Origin: a virus
Strand: one strand, 5' to 3'
Length of the DNA stretch: 21,465 nt
Virus record (IMG/VR): IMGVR_UViG_3300008262_000357
Span: 1-21,465 of that record
Below, piece after piece: positions 6,177 through 14,257 of this stretch; within the stretch, counting starts at the first letter, position 1; each line of letters opens with the position of its first letter. Under the pieces are notes generated by a model. It had not been told where the DNA came from, did not search any database, and saw only the letters and a list, made by a program, of their open reading frames with translations. A program made the position numbers and the translations under genes.

Positions 6177-8617
6177 GATATCTCAAAAAATGTAGACTCG
6201 AAATTCGTGCCTCTATGTTTGTCCAGCAGTCTATTAAATTCTAAAAACTCACTGATCTTATCTTTTTGGTATTCTTCACTGTAATAGTATTCGTAAATTT
6301 TTTGGAACACTTCTTGACCTACATATCTATTTAGATGTTTTAGTTGTCCCTCTGCTTCTTGCATTTTAATCACAGCATCTGATCTCATTTCACTACTCCA
6401 TATTGTAGTGCGCATAAAATTTGGATTATCTAAGAAAATAGGATACCAACCCACAGGGCGATATTCTGCTTTGTTATCGAGATAACGCCATATGTCTGGT
6501 AAAGAAAATAAATTGTAAGCACTGATCACAGAATAAACAACAATCTTGATATTTGGCAGGGCTGCAATAGCAGTAAAGTTATTATCAAATTCTTGCCAAT
6601 TTAAAGGATGTCTAATATAATTTCCTTCATACCCAACACCATCTATACTGATCTGTATCTCATTATTAGGGAAATGAGACATTAAATCTAACAGTTCGCC
6701 TTCTGCTGTTGTACCATTAGTAGTAAAACTTACAAAACAATCTGTATTGTTAGATTCTATAAGATTTTTTAGTAATGTTCTATTTTCTTTGATCAAAGTC
6801 GGTTCGCCGCCTGTAAGGTATATTCTTTTAAGATTACCCGATACTTTCTGCATAGTATCTTTGTATGTTTCATTTTTAAACCATTTATTAATATCAGCAG
6901 GAATATTTCGTTCACTGGCCCACATTACCTGATATTTTTTATTTTCCGTCTCTTTATCTAAAATACGTTGCCGTTCTTCATTGACTTTACTACTACTGCC
7001 GCCCCAACATGAATTACAGGCCAAATTACAAGTATTGCCCAATCTTAATTCTAAACTAGTTAATTTGTCTAGAGATACTTTTGAATTGTGTAAAAATTCA
7101 TTTACTGACTTTATAACATTAATATCAGATTGATATTTTTTATTAGATTCAGTTCTACTGCTACTACCGGATAATTTTTCGTGTCTATAACAAACTTGGC
7201 AGTCAGAAACTTCTTCACCCACTAGCATTTTCCAGCGAGCATTCTGCATATGTTCGTTATTCCAAATTTCTTCTATAGAATCCTGACCTAAATTAAATTC
7301 AGTACCGTCAGATTTTTTAAGGTGTGAATTATCTCGCACAGTACAACAAAGTTTTACACTACCATCTGTATTGCTGTTTAAATTAAAGAAAGGAAATACA
7401 CAAAACGTTTTAGATCTCATCGATGGAATTTTTAAATGATCTCTAAGTTCTGGGAAAGTTTCAAAAAGATCTTCATTTCGAATGCTGTCAACTGATTGAT
7501 TAACGTATCCAAATTTTTCTGTTAATTTAAATTTATTGTCTGGTTCAGTCATTAAAAAATTTATCACGCTTTCAAACTGACTTACTACTGCTGAACTGGC
7601 TTCTGTATTTTTCATTACAGCCTTGGTCCATGTAATTAGTTCGTTCCATTTATCAATAATGACATGTTTATTTTCTAGCACATTGGCCTGTTGACGAGGA
7701 GGCTGTGTTAGTATATTCAATCTAATATTCTTAGGTTCTAGTAATTCTTCTAGTACCCACTCTTTATAGAAATCTGGAAAATGCCATACATTATAAAGAC
7801 TTATAGTAGGTGTGATATGGAATTTTACGCCGGGCAATAATTTTAATTTTTTCCTGTTTTCAACTATATTTTTCCATACAGTGCCTTTTCGTAAGTATTC
7901 GCCACGCTCCCATGATGCATCTAAACTAGCATACACTTCAACTCTATAAAACTTACTCCATAATTCAAAAAGATCTATCTGTTTGTATTTCAACGTGCTG
8001 AGATTCGTAGTATACATTAACTTGACATCGAAGCGTTTCATCTCGATCAATTTTGTTAAGGCAGCATAATGCTCTTCTTGCATCAATGCCTCACCCCCAG
8101 CAAAAACTATTTCTTCAGCAGTTTCCAACGCCTGTTCGTAATAATTCCAAAACTTTTCTCTTGGTATTTGAATAATTCCAGGATCTGGTTGATTTTTTAA
8201 AAGAGGAATCTCGGGTCCCCACTTACTGCTTAATTCGGGGCCACATGTTCTGCATTTGAAATTGCAGATATTACTAAATCTAATATCAAGATACCTAACT
8301 TCACTCATTGTATCTTTTTTTGATTCAACAATAGGAATTAGATGTTTCTTGAACGTAGCACTGGTTGATTGTCTTAGTGTTTGAATGCCTGATTCTTCTA
8401 ACTGATAACAACGCTTACATCCCTCAGGACGTTCGTTGTTTAGTAACTGGTGTCTTAATTGCTTGTAAGAATCGTTATTAACTAAATCTTCAATATGTTC
8501 TTGATTGATGTTTCCAAGAGGTTTACTTGAATCGTACATACAGCAAGGAAAAACCGACCCGTCTGGCCATGCATGAATTCCTACCCAGGGCTGTAAACAA
8601 AAATTGTCTTTATCCAT
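6164..8617 (-). CDS. Double radical SAM protein: two tandem twitch-core modules (817 aa)
   Basis: Two full-length modules are fused head to tail. Module 1 (residues about 1-400) has FCLQPW (C7), FPCCMY (C25, C26), CKRCYQLE (C67, C70), core C118-x3-C122-x2-C125 (CNFKCRTC) and GGEA at about 174-177. Module 2 (about 401-817) repeats the plan: FCVFPF (C406), LCCTV (C424, C425), CQVCYRHE (C473, C476), core C530-x3-C534-x2-C537 (CNLACNSC) and GGEP at about 603-606. Both cores keep all three cluster cysteines, so both may be active. Module 1 ends in LFETFPELRDHL and the whole protein in RGTNFESTFFEI, a tail also seen in the next radical SAM protein upstream. It overlaps both neighbours. No frameshift or stop separates the halves, so the fusion is real in this assembly. 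Confidence 0.88.
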   Translation of the reverse strand: MDKDNFCLQPWVGIHAWPDGSVFPCCMYDSSKPLGNINQEHIEDLVNNDSYKQLRHQLLNNERPEGCKRCYQLEESGIQTLRQSTSATFKKHLIPIVESKKDTMSEVRYLDIRFSNICNFKCRTCGPELSSKWGPEIPLLKNQPDPGIIQIPREKFWNYYEQALETAEEIVFAGGEALMQEEHYAALTKLIEMKRFDVKLMYTTNLSTLKYKQIDLFELWSKFYRVEVYASLDASWERGEYLRKGTVWKNIVENRKKLKLLPGVKFHITPTISLYNVWHFPDFYKEWVLEELLEPKNIRLNILTQPPRQQANVLENKHVIIDKWNELITWTKAVMKNTEASSAVVSQFESVINFLMTEPDNKFKLTEKFGYVNQSVDSIRNEDLFETFPELRDHLKIPSMRSKTFCVFPFFNLNSNTDGSVKLCCTVRDNSHLKKSDGTEFNLGQDSIEEIWNNEHMQNARWKMLVGEEVSDCQVCYRHEKLSGSSSRTESNKKYQSDINVIKSVNEFLHNSKVSLDKLTSLELRLGNTCNLACNSCWGGSSSKVNEERQRILDKETENKKYQVMWASERNIPADINKWFKNETYKDTMQKVSGNLKRIYLTGGEPTLIKENRTLLKNLIESNNTDCFVSFTTNGTTAEGELLDLMSHFPNNEIQISIDGVGYEGNYIRHPLNWQEFDNNFTAIAALPNIKIVVYSVISAYNLFSLPDIWRYLDNKAEYRPVGWYPIFLDNPNFMRTTIWSSEMRSDAVIKMQEAEGQLKHLNRYVGQEVFQKIYEYYYSEEYQKDKISEFLEFNRLLDKHRGTNFESTFFEISCRI

Positions 8618-9980
8618 AATTTTTACACATCTCTAAAAAATTTCTTAGTTGAGGGAAAGTTTCTTCAAAATTAGTTCCTCGTCTTCGATCGTACTCGTTG
8701 AACCAATTATAAAAATCTTTTCTTCCTTCAGTTAATTTATCATTGCTATAGTTGGTAGTTTCCATGTACTTCACTACCCTTAAAAATTTTTCATATTCTA
8801 ATTCACTAAATTTAAACCTATTTTTATCATCTAAATTATCTTTGATAAAATTTAAATGGTCGTACATGTAGGACATGAATTCTTCTTTAGGCAATATATT
8901 CATATCATACTGTAACGGTTCTTTTAAAAACGGAGTATCGAATCTCACACGTTGCCATTTGTTTTGATTATCATGATTATATTTCTGTCTCCACTCTAAA
9001 ATTTTAGTTAATAAAGTTGAAAAATTTGGAACCGTTAATATATTAAAGGTAATCATGAATGTTATGGGCAAATTGGTTTTAGTTAGGTAGGTATTGAGAT
9101 TTCTTTCCCATAGTTCAATGTCTAATCCTGTTCGAATATACTCTGCTTGGGGACCCCAAGTATCCATACTAGTGAAAATTTTAAAATCTTTAATTTTTTT
9201 ATTTTCTATTAAATTATTGACCTTTTCAGTAAGTCTATCTAAAAGTATAGGCTTTACACCAAAATTGCTGTTAATATTAAGTTCAAGATCAGGCGACGGG
9301 TTGTTTTCCAGATCTTCTAACAGGCGCCAAGTACTTTGTTGCAGTAACGGTTCGCCTCCTGTTATTCTTAGAATTGTCAGAGTATTACGTACTTCGGGCC
9401 ACCAACGCCACCAGGCATCTACATACGGATTATTTTCTTCTTCATAAATTTTAAACCAATCAATGTCGTTCCTATGATTTTTAACCATAGTATAAGGACC
9501 GTGATCTTTTATTTCTTTGTAATAACTGCTTGAATGTTTAGGGTGACAATACCCGCACTTGAAATTACATTCGTTACCAAAACTTATTTCTATATATTGA
9601 GGATTAATATTTTGATCCCAATCGCCGTTTTTAATCTGATCAAATCTTTCGGGATTGTAAATGCTGGCATTTCTTTCTTTTCGATCGCTGATATAATCTT
9701 CGCCTAGTGCTTCTATATTCCAACAATAGTTACAACCGCTGGGTTTTTCTCCATTGAGCATTTCCAGCCTTTCCATTTTCTTTTGAGTAGTATTATGTAA
9801 TGCACCAGGATTCATTATTAACTCTTCAAGAGGAATTGGGTGTGGAGGAGGGTGGTAACAACTATGAGTTTCACCTGTCTGTAAATAAATCGTAGTATGA
9901 TGCCATTTCGCTAAACAAAAAGTTGGCGAAACTTCATTCATAATAGGAATAAATTTTTGTATTCTAGCTTTATCCTGCAT
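8610..9980 (-). CDS. Radical SAM protein with N-terminal twitch-like domain, CC replaced by CYH (456 aa)
   Basis: Radical SAM core with C138-x3-C142-x2-C145 (CNFKCGYC) and GGEP at about 208-211. The N-terminal auxiliary domain has FCLAKW (C22), a His/Pro-rich segment THSCYHPPPHPIPLEE (C41), and CNYCWNIE (C83, C86). Where the sister modules have a CC pair, this one has CYH, so the auxiliary cluster may have a different ligand set. The C-terminus ends in RRRGTNFEETFPQLRNFLEM, a tail shared with the double protein downstream. I recall close relatives of this one in other marine T4-like phages. AAGAGA lies about 7-8 bases before the ATG. It is the first radical SAM gene transcribed after the glycosyltransferases and overlaps the large repeat protein by 11 bases. 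The substrate is unknown. Confidence 0.88.
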   Translation of the reverse strand: MQDKARIQKFIPIMNEVSPTFCLAKWHHTTIYLQTGETHSCYHPPPHPIPLEELIMNPGALHNTTQKKMERLEMLNGEKPSGCNYCWNIEALGEDYISDRKERNASIYNPERFDQIKNGDWDQNINPQYIEISFGNECNFKCGYCHPKHSSSYYKEIKDHGPYTMVKNHRNDIDWFKIYEEENNPYVDAWWRWWPEVRNTLTILRITGGEPLLQQSTWRLLEDLENNPSPDLELNINSNFGVKPILLDRLTEKVNNLIENKKIKDFKIFTSMDTWGPQAEYIRTGLDIELWERNLNTYLTKTNLPITFMITFNILTVPNFSTLLTKILEWRQKYNHDNQNKWQRVRFDTPFLKEPLQYDMNILPKEEFMSYMYDHLNFIKDNLDDKNRFKFSELEYEKFLRVVKYMETTNYSNDKLTEGRKDFYNWFNEYDRRRGTNFEETFPQLRNFLEMCKNYG

Positions 9981-11958
9981 TAAATTTTTCTCTTAACCAG
10001 TCAAAATCGTTTATCTTCTTAAGTGTTTCGAAGTTACCTTTATTCTGCTCTCCGTATGCACGACCTGCTAATGCTCCTGCAATGGCATAGTATCCGTAAT
10101 CCCCATCAGCAACTTCACACCATGTATCTAATCGTTTAATTGTTTCGTCATTGTCTTGTCTTTCTATTACCTTGCTGGCTAACTTAGCGCATTCTCTAAA
10201 TGCACTTTTCCATGTATTAAAAGGATCAGTATTGAAGACTGTGATATTAGATACAACATTCATCGATTTGAATTTTTTAGATATAGATGTAGTCATGTCG
10301 GCAGTATTTAAGTCCATATTCAATGTTAATAATCTTGGAAGCAATTTTACTCCGCCATATCCGTATTCTAAACCGTTAATAGGGTTCCGACTACTCCATA
10401 CGTGAACGCAATCTACATCATAACTGTAACTAAAATATACTAGATCAAAATTGAAATCATTGGATATGATAGCATCACCATCCACTATCCATAACATGTC
10501 TGTTTCTGACAATTCCGCTGCCTTAATATGAGCCCGATGTATTCCTTTTACACCGTGTACTCTCTTAGCCCTGGGACATTTATCTAGTAATTTTTGATAG
10601 TTTTCATCTGCATTCGGTTCATTATAACTTATAAAAACTACATCATATAATTTATGTTTGGAGATAACTTTATCATTTTCTTTTTTATTGGTTAAAAATC
10701 TATGAGAAAATTCTCGTTTTCCTATAGGACTCTGTTTAGAAAATAATACTGGACTATTCATTGATATTATCTTATCATTGAAACTATGTTTAAATGTGTT
10801 ATTTTCGCTGGTGTCGTATTGTTCTTTCCAGTCTCTGGGATCGAAATATAAACCAAAAATAGATTGATCTATAATTTCAACTTCTGGCCATATACCCCAG
10901 AACATTTTTTGACTTTCATTGTTTAAAATTTCTAAGTACTGCTCATAACTATGCATAACATATCTAGGATATCTATAACGACTAACAACCTTGTTATGTT
11001 CTTTTTTCTCGATTAGATATCTGCGAGAAAATTCTTTTTTCGATATGGTTTTCTCTTTAGAAAATAAAACAAGTCCGTTAAGATAAGACTCTTCATTATT
11101 ACATAAATTTTTAAACATATGATTTTGATGTCTGTCAGCATCATATTCTTTATTGTTAGGATCAAAGTAAAAATCAAGTATTGTTGTGTCAATTATTTCA
11201 ATCTCTGGCCATATACCCCAAAACATACTTTGGCTTTTGTTGTTTAAAATTTCTAAGTATTGTTCATAACTATGTATAACATGCCTAGGGTATCTAAATT
11301 TGCTGGCAGTTACATCGTATTCTTTTTTATCAACAAGATATTGTTTTTCAAACTCTCGAGATGAAATTCGCTTATACCTGCTACAAAGCACGATGCCACT
11401 CATATACGAATCAACTTCGTTACATGTGTTTTTAAAAATATGATTTTCTCTGCGATCATATGTGTTATGATGGCTGAAATATAAATCAAAAATAGATTCG
11501 TCTGTAACTTCAACCTCTGGCCATACACACCAGAACATTTCATCTTCTATAGACTTGTACTCATCATATGATTGCGGAGTATAGATATTATATTTCTTTG
11601 GAGTACTGGCGTTAATCTCTATTTCTTTTTTTGCTGTAAAAAATCTATGATGAAATTCTTTCTGAGAAACATTTAATGATTTAGGAAATAAACAAACTCC
11701 GTCATAATGTTCTCCGTTTTTAAAAACGTGAACATACATATCGTCCCATTTTGTTGCTCTATAATTATTTAAATTAAATGTTTTTAGTAAATTAAGATCA
11801 TCCCACACTACCCAAAACATTTTTGTAAATGCTTTTGACTTAATTTGTTCGTAGGATGTTACATTTGTTAAACGTTGTGCAATAGGATATTCTGACTTAA
11901 ATGTTGCCCAGTCATCATCATTGCCTTTTGTTTTTGAAACGTAAAAAATATCATACAT
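9970..11958 (-). CDS. Glycosyltransferase-like protein with four degenerate internal repeats (662 aa)
   Basis: The C-terminal domain (about 437-662) begins YDVVFISYNEPNADENY and contains RAKRVHGVKG and the DGDA motif (D493-x-D495), a GT-A-type metal/nucleotide-sugar signature. It is clearly paralogous to the gene just upstream. Before it lie four repeats starting at MFW residues 47, 141, 245 and 352 (spacing 94, 104 and 107). Their pattern is MFW-x-IWPE, then FDLYF, YD, H-x-FKN, VLFSK, KEF, YL-x-KKE. Each can be laid against the glycosyltransferase core: MFWxVW matches MLWIVDGD and FKN matches WSSRN, but the DxD is lost. They may be non-catalytic glycosyltransferase-like modules used for binding or spacing. 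There is no signal peptide or membrane segment, and no clear ribosome binding site; translation probably depends on coupling to the overlapping upstream gene. Confidence 0.8.
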   Translation of the reverse strand: MYDIFYVSKTKGNDDDWATFKSEYPIAQRLTNVTSYEQIKSKAFTKMFWVVWDDLNLLKTFNLNNYRATKWDDMYVHVFKNGEHYDGVCLFPKSLNVSQKEFHHRFFTAKKEIEINASTPKKYNIYTPQSYDEYKSIEDEMFWCVWPEVEVTDESIFDLYFSHHNTYDRRENHIFKNTCNEVDSYMSGIVLCSRYKRISSREFEKQYLVDKKEYDVTASKFRYPRHVIHSYEQYLEILNNKSQSMFWGIWPEIEIIDTTILDFYFDPNNKEYDADRHQNHMFKNLCNNEESYLNGLVLFSKEKTISKKEFSRRYLIEKKEHNKVVSRYRYPRYVMHSYEQYLEILNNESQKMFWGIWPEVEIIDQSIFGLYFDPRDWKEQYDTSENNTFKHSFNDKIISMNSPVLFSKQSPIGKREFSHRFLTNKKENDKVISKHKLYDVVFISYNEPNADENYQKLLDKCPRAKRVHGVKGIHRAHIKAAELSETDMLWIVDGDAIISNDFNFDLVYFSYSYDVDCVHVWSSRNPINGLEYGYGGVKLLPRLLTLNMDLNTADMTTSISKKFKSMNVVSNITVFNTDPFNTWKSAFRECAKLASKVIERQDNDETIKRLDTWCEVADGDYGYYAIAGALAGRAYGEQNKGNFETLKKINDFDWLREKFNAG
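10651..11820 (-). repeat. Four tandem protein-coding repeats of about 94-107 codons
   Basis: The units begin at 11820, 11538, 11226 and 10905 (reading down the - strand). The last three are close enough to see at DNA level; for example the stretch GTTTAAAATTTCTAAGTA occurs at 10921 and again 321 bases away at 11242, in frame. Units 3 and 4 share almost the same YRYPRYVMHSYEQYLEILNN segment with unit 2. The first unit is the most diverged. The gradient suggests repeated in-frame duplication, with the youngest copies in the middle and toward the C-terminus. Confidence 0.75.
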
Positions 11959-12868
11959 CTGCAGGCACCGGCATCCGGAAATAAGTGTCGTTTAGATTCA
12001 TAGTTTCATTATATAAATCCAAAGTATATTTGCTCTGTTGGGCATCTAGCCAAGGCCAATCTAATCCTAGATTGTATTTTATTTTTTCTCCGAGATTTTT
12101 TATTTCGTCAACTAGGCCGTCTTCGTTAACTTCTTCATAAGGTTTTCCGTACTGCTGCCATATACCTCTAAGTATTTCAAAATCTCTTACATCTACATAA
12201 TTCCATTCGGTGCAGTTGGCCATCCATGTGCCTAATCTTGCACCATATACTGCATAGATTCCATTTTCTTCATGGCTACCAACTGTAGACCACATGCGCA
12301 GTCTATGGATATTATGCCACCATATTCTCTGTTGTATTTCTTGTGCAGGAACTTTAACACCATCAAGTAAGGTCATTTTAACACCTTCTCGAAATCCTGC
12401 TCTCCAAGCCTGAAATGGAGAACCTGTAATGATACTGTCGCTAAAACTTAAAGGAAAGTTACGATATCCATCTTCCCAACAAAAATCTACTTGTCCGCGA
12501 TCACTATCTGAGTTTTCGTGCGTTTTCATGTTAAGGACAAAATCTTTCTTCCAAATTTTTAATCCGCCGTTTCCGTAACGCAATCCGTTGATCACATTAC
12601 GACCGCACCATCCATAGACCTGTATCTTAGGATCACTCATATCTAGATCAATATTAAAAAATTTAGGATCTACAATATTATCAGCATCCACAGTGATAAA
12701 CCAATCAGTATCTGATAAATTTGCTGCGGCTTTGTGAGCATGGTCGGAACCTTTAACACCGTGTACACGTTTAGCCCAAGGTACCTTACTGCATAAATCA
12801 GCATAATGCAGATCTGCATTAGGCTCGTCATAACTTAAAAAGATTACATCAAATTCAATTGTTTTCAT
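11951..12868 (-). CDS. GT-A-like glycosyltransferase family protein (305 aa)
   Basis: Probable glycosyltransferase of a family common in marine phages. It begins FDVIFLSYDEPNADLHY, has AKRVHGVKGSDHAHKAAA and the D61-A-D63 motif in WFITVDADNIVDPKFF, then CGRNVINGLRYGNGGLK and AWRAGFREGVKM. The same ordered blocks occur in the C-terminal domain of the 662-residue neighbour, so the two are paralogues and this one is the plain, repeat-free form. The DxD motif argues for a metal-dependent nucleotide-sugar enzyme; donor and acceptor are unknown. It overlaps the upstream gene by 14 bases and the downstream gene by 8. No Shine-Dalgarno sequence is evident before the ATG, which again suggests translational coupling. 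Confidence 0.75.
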   Translation of the reverse strand: MKTIEFDVIFLSYDEPNADLHYADLCSKVPWAKRVHGVKGSDHAHKAAANLSDTDWFITVDADNIVDPKFFNIDLDMSDPKIQVYGWCGRNVINGLRYGNGGLKIWKKDFVLNMKTHENSDSDRGQVDFCWEDGYRNFPLSFSDSIITGSPFQAWRAGFREGVKMTLLDGVKVPAQEIQQRIWWHNIHRLRMWSTVGSHEENGIYAVYGARLGTWMANCTEWNYVDVRDFEILRGIWQQYGKPYEEVNEDGLVDEIKNLGEKIKYNLGLDWPWLDAQQSKYTLDLYNETMNLNDTYFRMPVPADV

Positions 12869-13442
12869 TTATAAGAATATATTTTTTAAAAATGCGACGT
12901 GTATACACACTAAATTTTTGAGGCAATTTAATTTGAAAACTTTTTTCCTCGTCAATTAACTGATTTAATTGTATTGAAAATTTTTCAAAAAGTATATTAG
13001 GATCGTTGTATTCAGTGATGTAAAAATCCATTATAGTATCACCGTTATAATGAATCCTTTTTTTTGATTTTACTTTGTCTGACAAAGAAAAAATTAAATT
13101 ATTATCTTTGACACTGATTGTTAGGTCGGGATCTTTTGAATCGGCCCAGCGACTGTCTATTATTCTGTGTAGAACATCGTCAATTTTAATCAACGATTTA
13201 ATTTCTATTATTTCAAGAGTATCTGATTCAAAATCAATATAACAATTAGCCAATGATATTTTTCCAGAACCTATGGCTTCTCCTGTTTCTTGATCTACTT
13301 TAATTTTATGTTCGAAGGAATCTGCAGATTGGTTAGGATATATTCCTTTTACTTTACCCGTTTCAGGATCATAAACTGCCCAGTACTCAATTTCTATATT
13401 ATGAGTTTGATACCATTGATCGAAGTCAATTACTTCTTCCAT
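12855..13442 (-). CDS. Protein of unknown function with YWAVYDPETGKV motif (195 aa)
   Basis: Two Pro/Glu-Thr-Gly phrases are prominent near the N-terminus: IEYWAVYDPETGKVKGIYPN (residues about 17-36) and KVDQETGEAIGSGK (about 48-61). The rest is strand-rich with many Ile/Asp/Lys residues and a basic C-terminus (VYTRRIFKKYILI). Such DPETG phrases occur in beta-stranded virion or fibre-associated proteins of marine phages, but I cannot name this family. A good ribosome binding site (GAGGAAA) lies before the ATG, unlike its neighbours. It sits between two types of glycosyltransferase and could be an acceptor, an adaptor or a virion protein; this is inference only. Confidence 0.65.
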   Translation of the reverse strand: MEEVIDFDQWYQTHNIEIEYWAVYDPETGKVKGIYPNQSADSFEHKIKVDQETGEAIGSGKISLANCYIDFESDTLEIIEIKSLIKIDDVLHRIIDSRWADSKDPDLTISVKDNNLIFSLSDKVKSKKRIHYNGDTIMDFYITEYNDPNILFEKFSIQLNQLIDEEKSFQIKLPQKFSVYTRRIFKKYILINENN

Positions 13443-14257
13443 GCTGTTTCCTCAAGTATACTGATTATTTCATCCAGGATAATATCTTTATTAACATAAT
13501 GTATAAGATCTTTCTGTTGAAAATTTCCTATTTTTAATCCAGTTTTGTTAAAATAAAATCCCACATGATTGGTCCATTCGTCAGCAGGCCAAGGCCAGTT
13601 TTGTACTTGACCTTTCATGTGTACTACGTTAGGAAATTCTAATTTAGGAAATTCTAGTTCTAACAATTTTGCAGACAAAGCAAACGCTTCATCTGTTCCA
13701 ATTATTTTAGGTTTGAATTCGTTGAGAAAAACATTAGAAAATTCTGTAGGATTATTATAAATTTCCCTTTGTAAAGTAAAAAATTCTTTTACTTGATCTG
13801 AATCTCGTTTGAAGAATGTATAATAACTATATAGGTTTGGCAAGTTATTAGCCGTAAATGTCTTTCTATAATAATCGGAAGTTACAGGCTCGCCTCTATA
13901 GGTAAACGCTCTGTCTGTGATAAACAAATCTGTATTTTCAATAAAGTATTGTGCCCAATGACTGCAATCATTTAAAAATAACATGTCAACATCTAAACAG
14001 ACTGTGTAATCAAAAGGACTCAATTGGTCCATATAACTTCTGCCAGACCAACCAGTGTGTCCCGGATGTTCTATTATTTGATCAAACACCCACGAAGATG
14101 TAAAATTTTTTGCTGACGACAAATCGTCTGTAACTAAGCAGACTTGATCATACCCTTCTTTCTGTGTGTTTTTTATACTCAACGCTAACGCATAGGCTAG
14201 TTTGTTATAGTTAACAGATTCGTTTTTTGAGGTGATTAGTAAATATCCAAATTTCAT
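13430..14257 (-). CDS. GT8-like glycosyltransferase (275 aa)
   Basis: The N-terminal half looks like a GT-A Rossmann fold: FGYLLITSKNESVNYNKLAY, then YDQVCLVTDD, then SPFDYTVCLDVDMLFLND with D89-V-D91 as the DxD metal site. Later segments include TDLFITDRAF, LYSYYTFFKRD, IGTDEAFALSA and an FPNVVHMKGQ block, arranged as in family-8-type transferases. No transmembrane segment is seen. It shares the YD/FD-x-T-x-x-xD-x-D logic with the next gene upstream (14254-15111), so the pair is probably paralogous. It is coupled to that gene by an ATGA overlap. Donor and acceptor are unknown. The general class is supported by the DxD and fold-like order; the exact family is uncertain. Confidence 0.7.
   Translation of the reverse strand: MKFGYLLITSKNESVNYNKLAYALALSIKNTQKEGYDQVCLVTDDLSSAKNFTSSWVFDQIIEHPGHTGWSGRSYMDQLSPFDYTVCLDVDMLFLNDCSHWAQYFIENTDLFITDRAFTYRGEPVTSDYYRKTFTANNLPNLYSYYTFFKRDSDQVKEFFTLQREIYNNPTEFSNVFLNEFKPKIIGTDEAFALSAKLLELEFPKLEFPNVVHMKGQVQNWPWPADEWTNHVGFYFNKTGLKIGNFQQKDLIHYVNKDIILDEIISILEETAWKK

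Noticed and set aside
9907-9931. Six-base inverted repeat TTTCGC/GCGAAA
   Set aside because: It lies within the radical SAM coding region, far from a start or stop, and is short enough to occur by chance.
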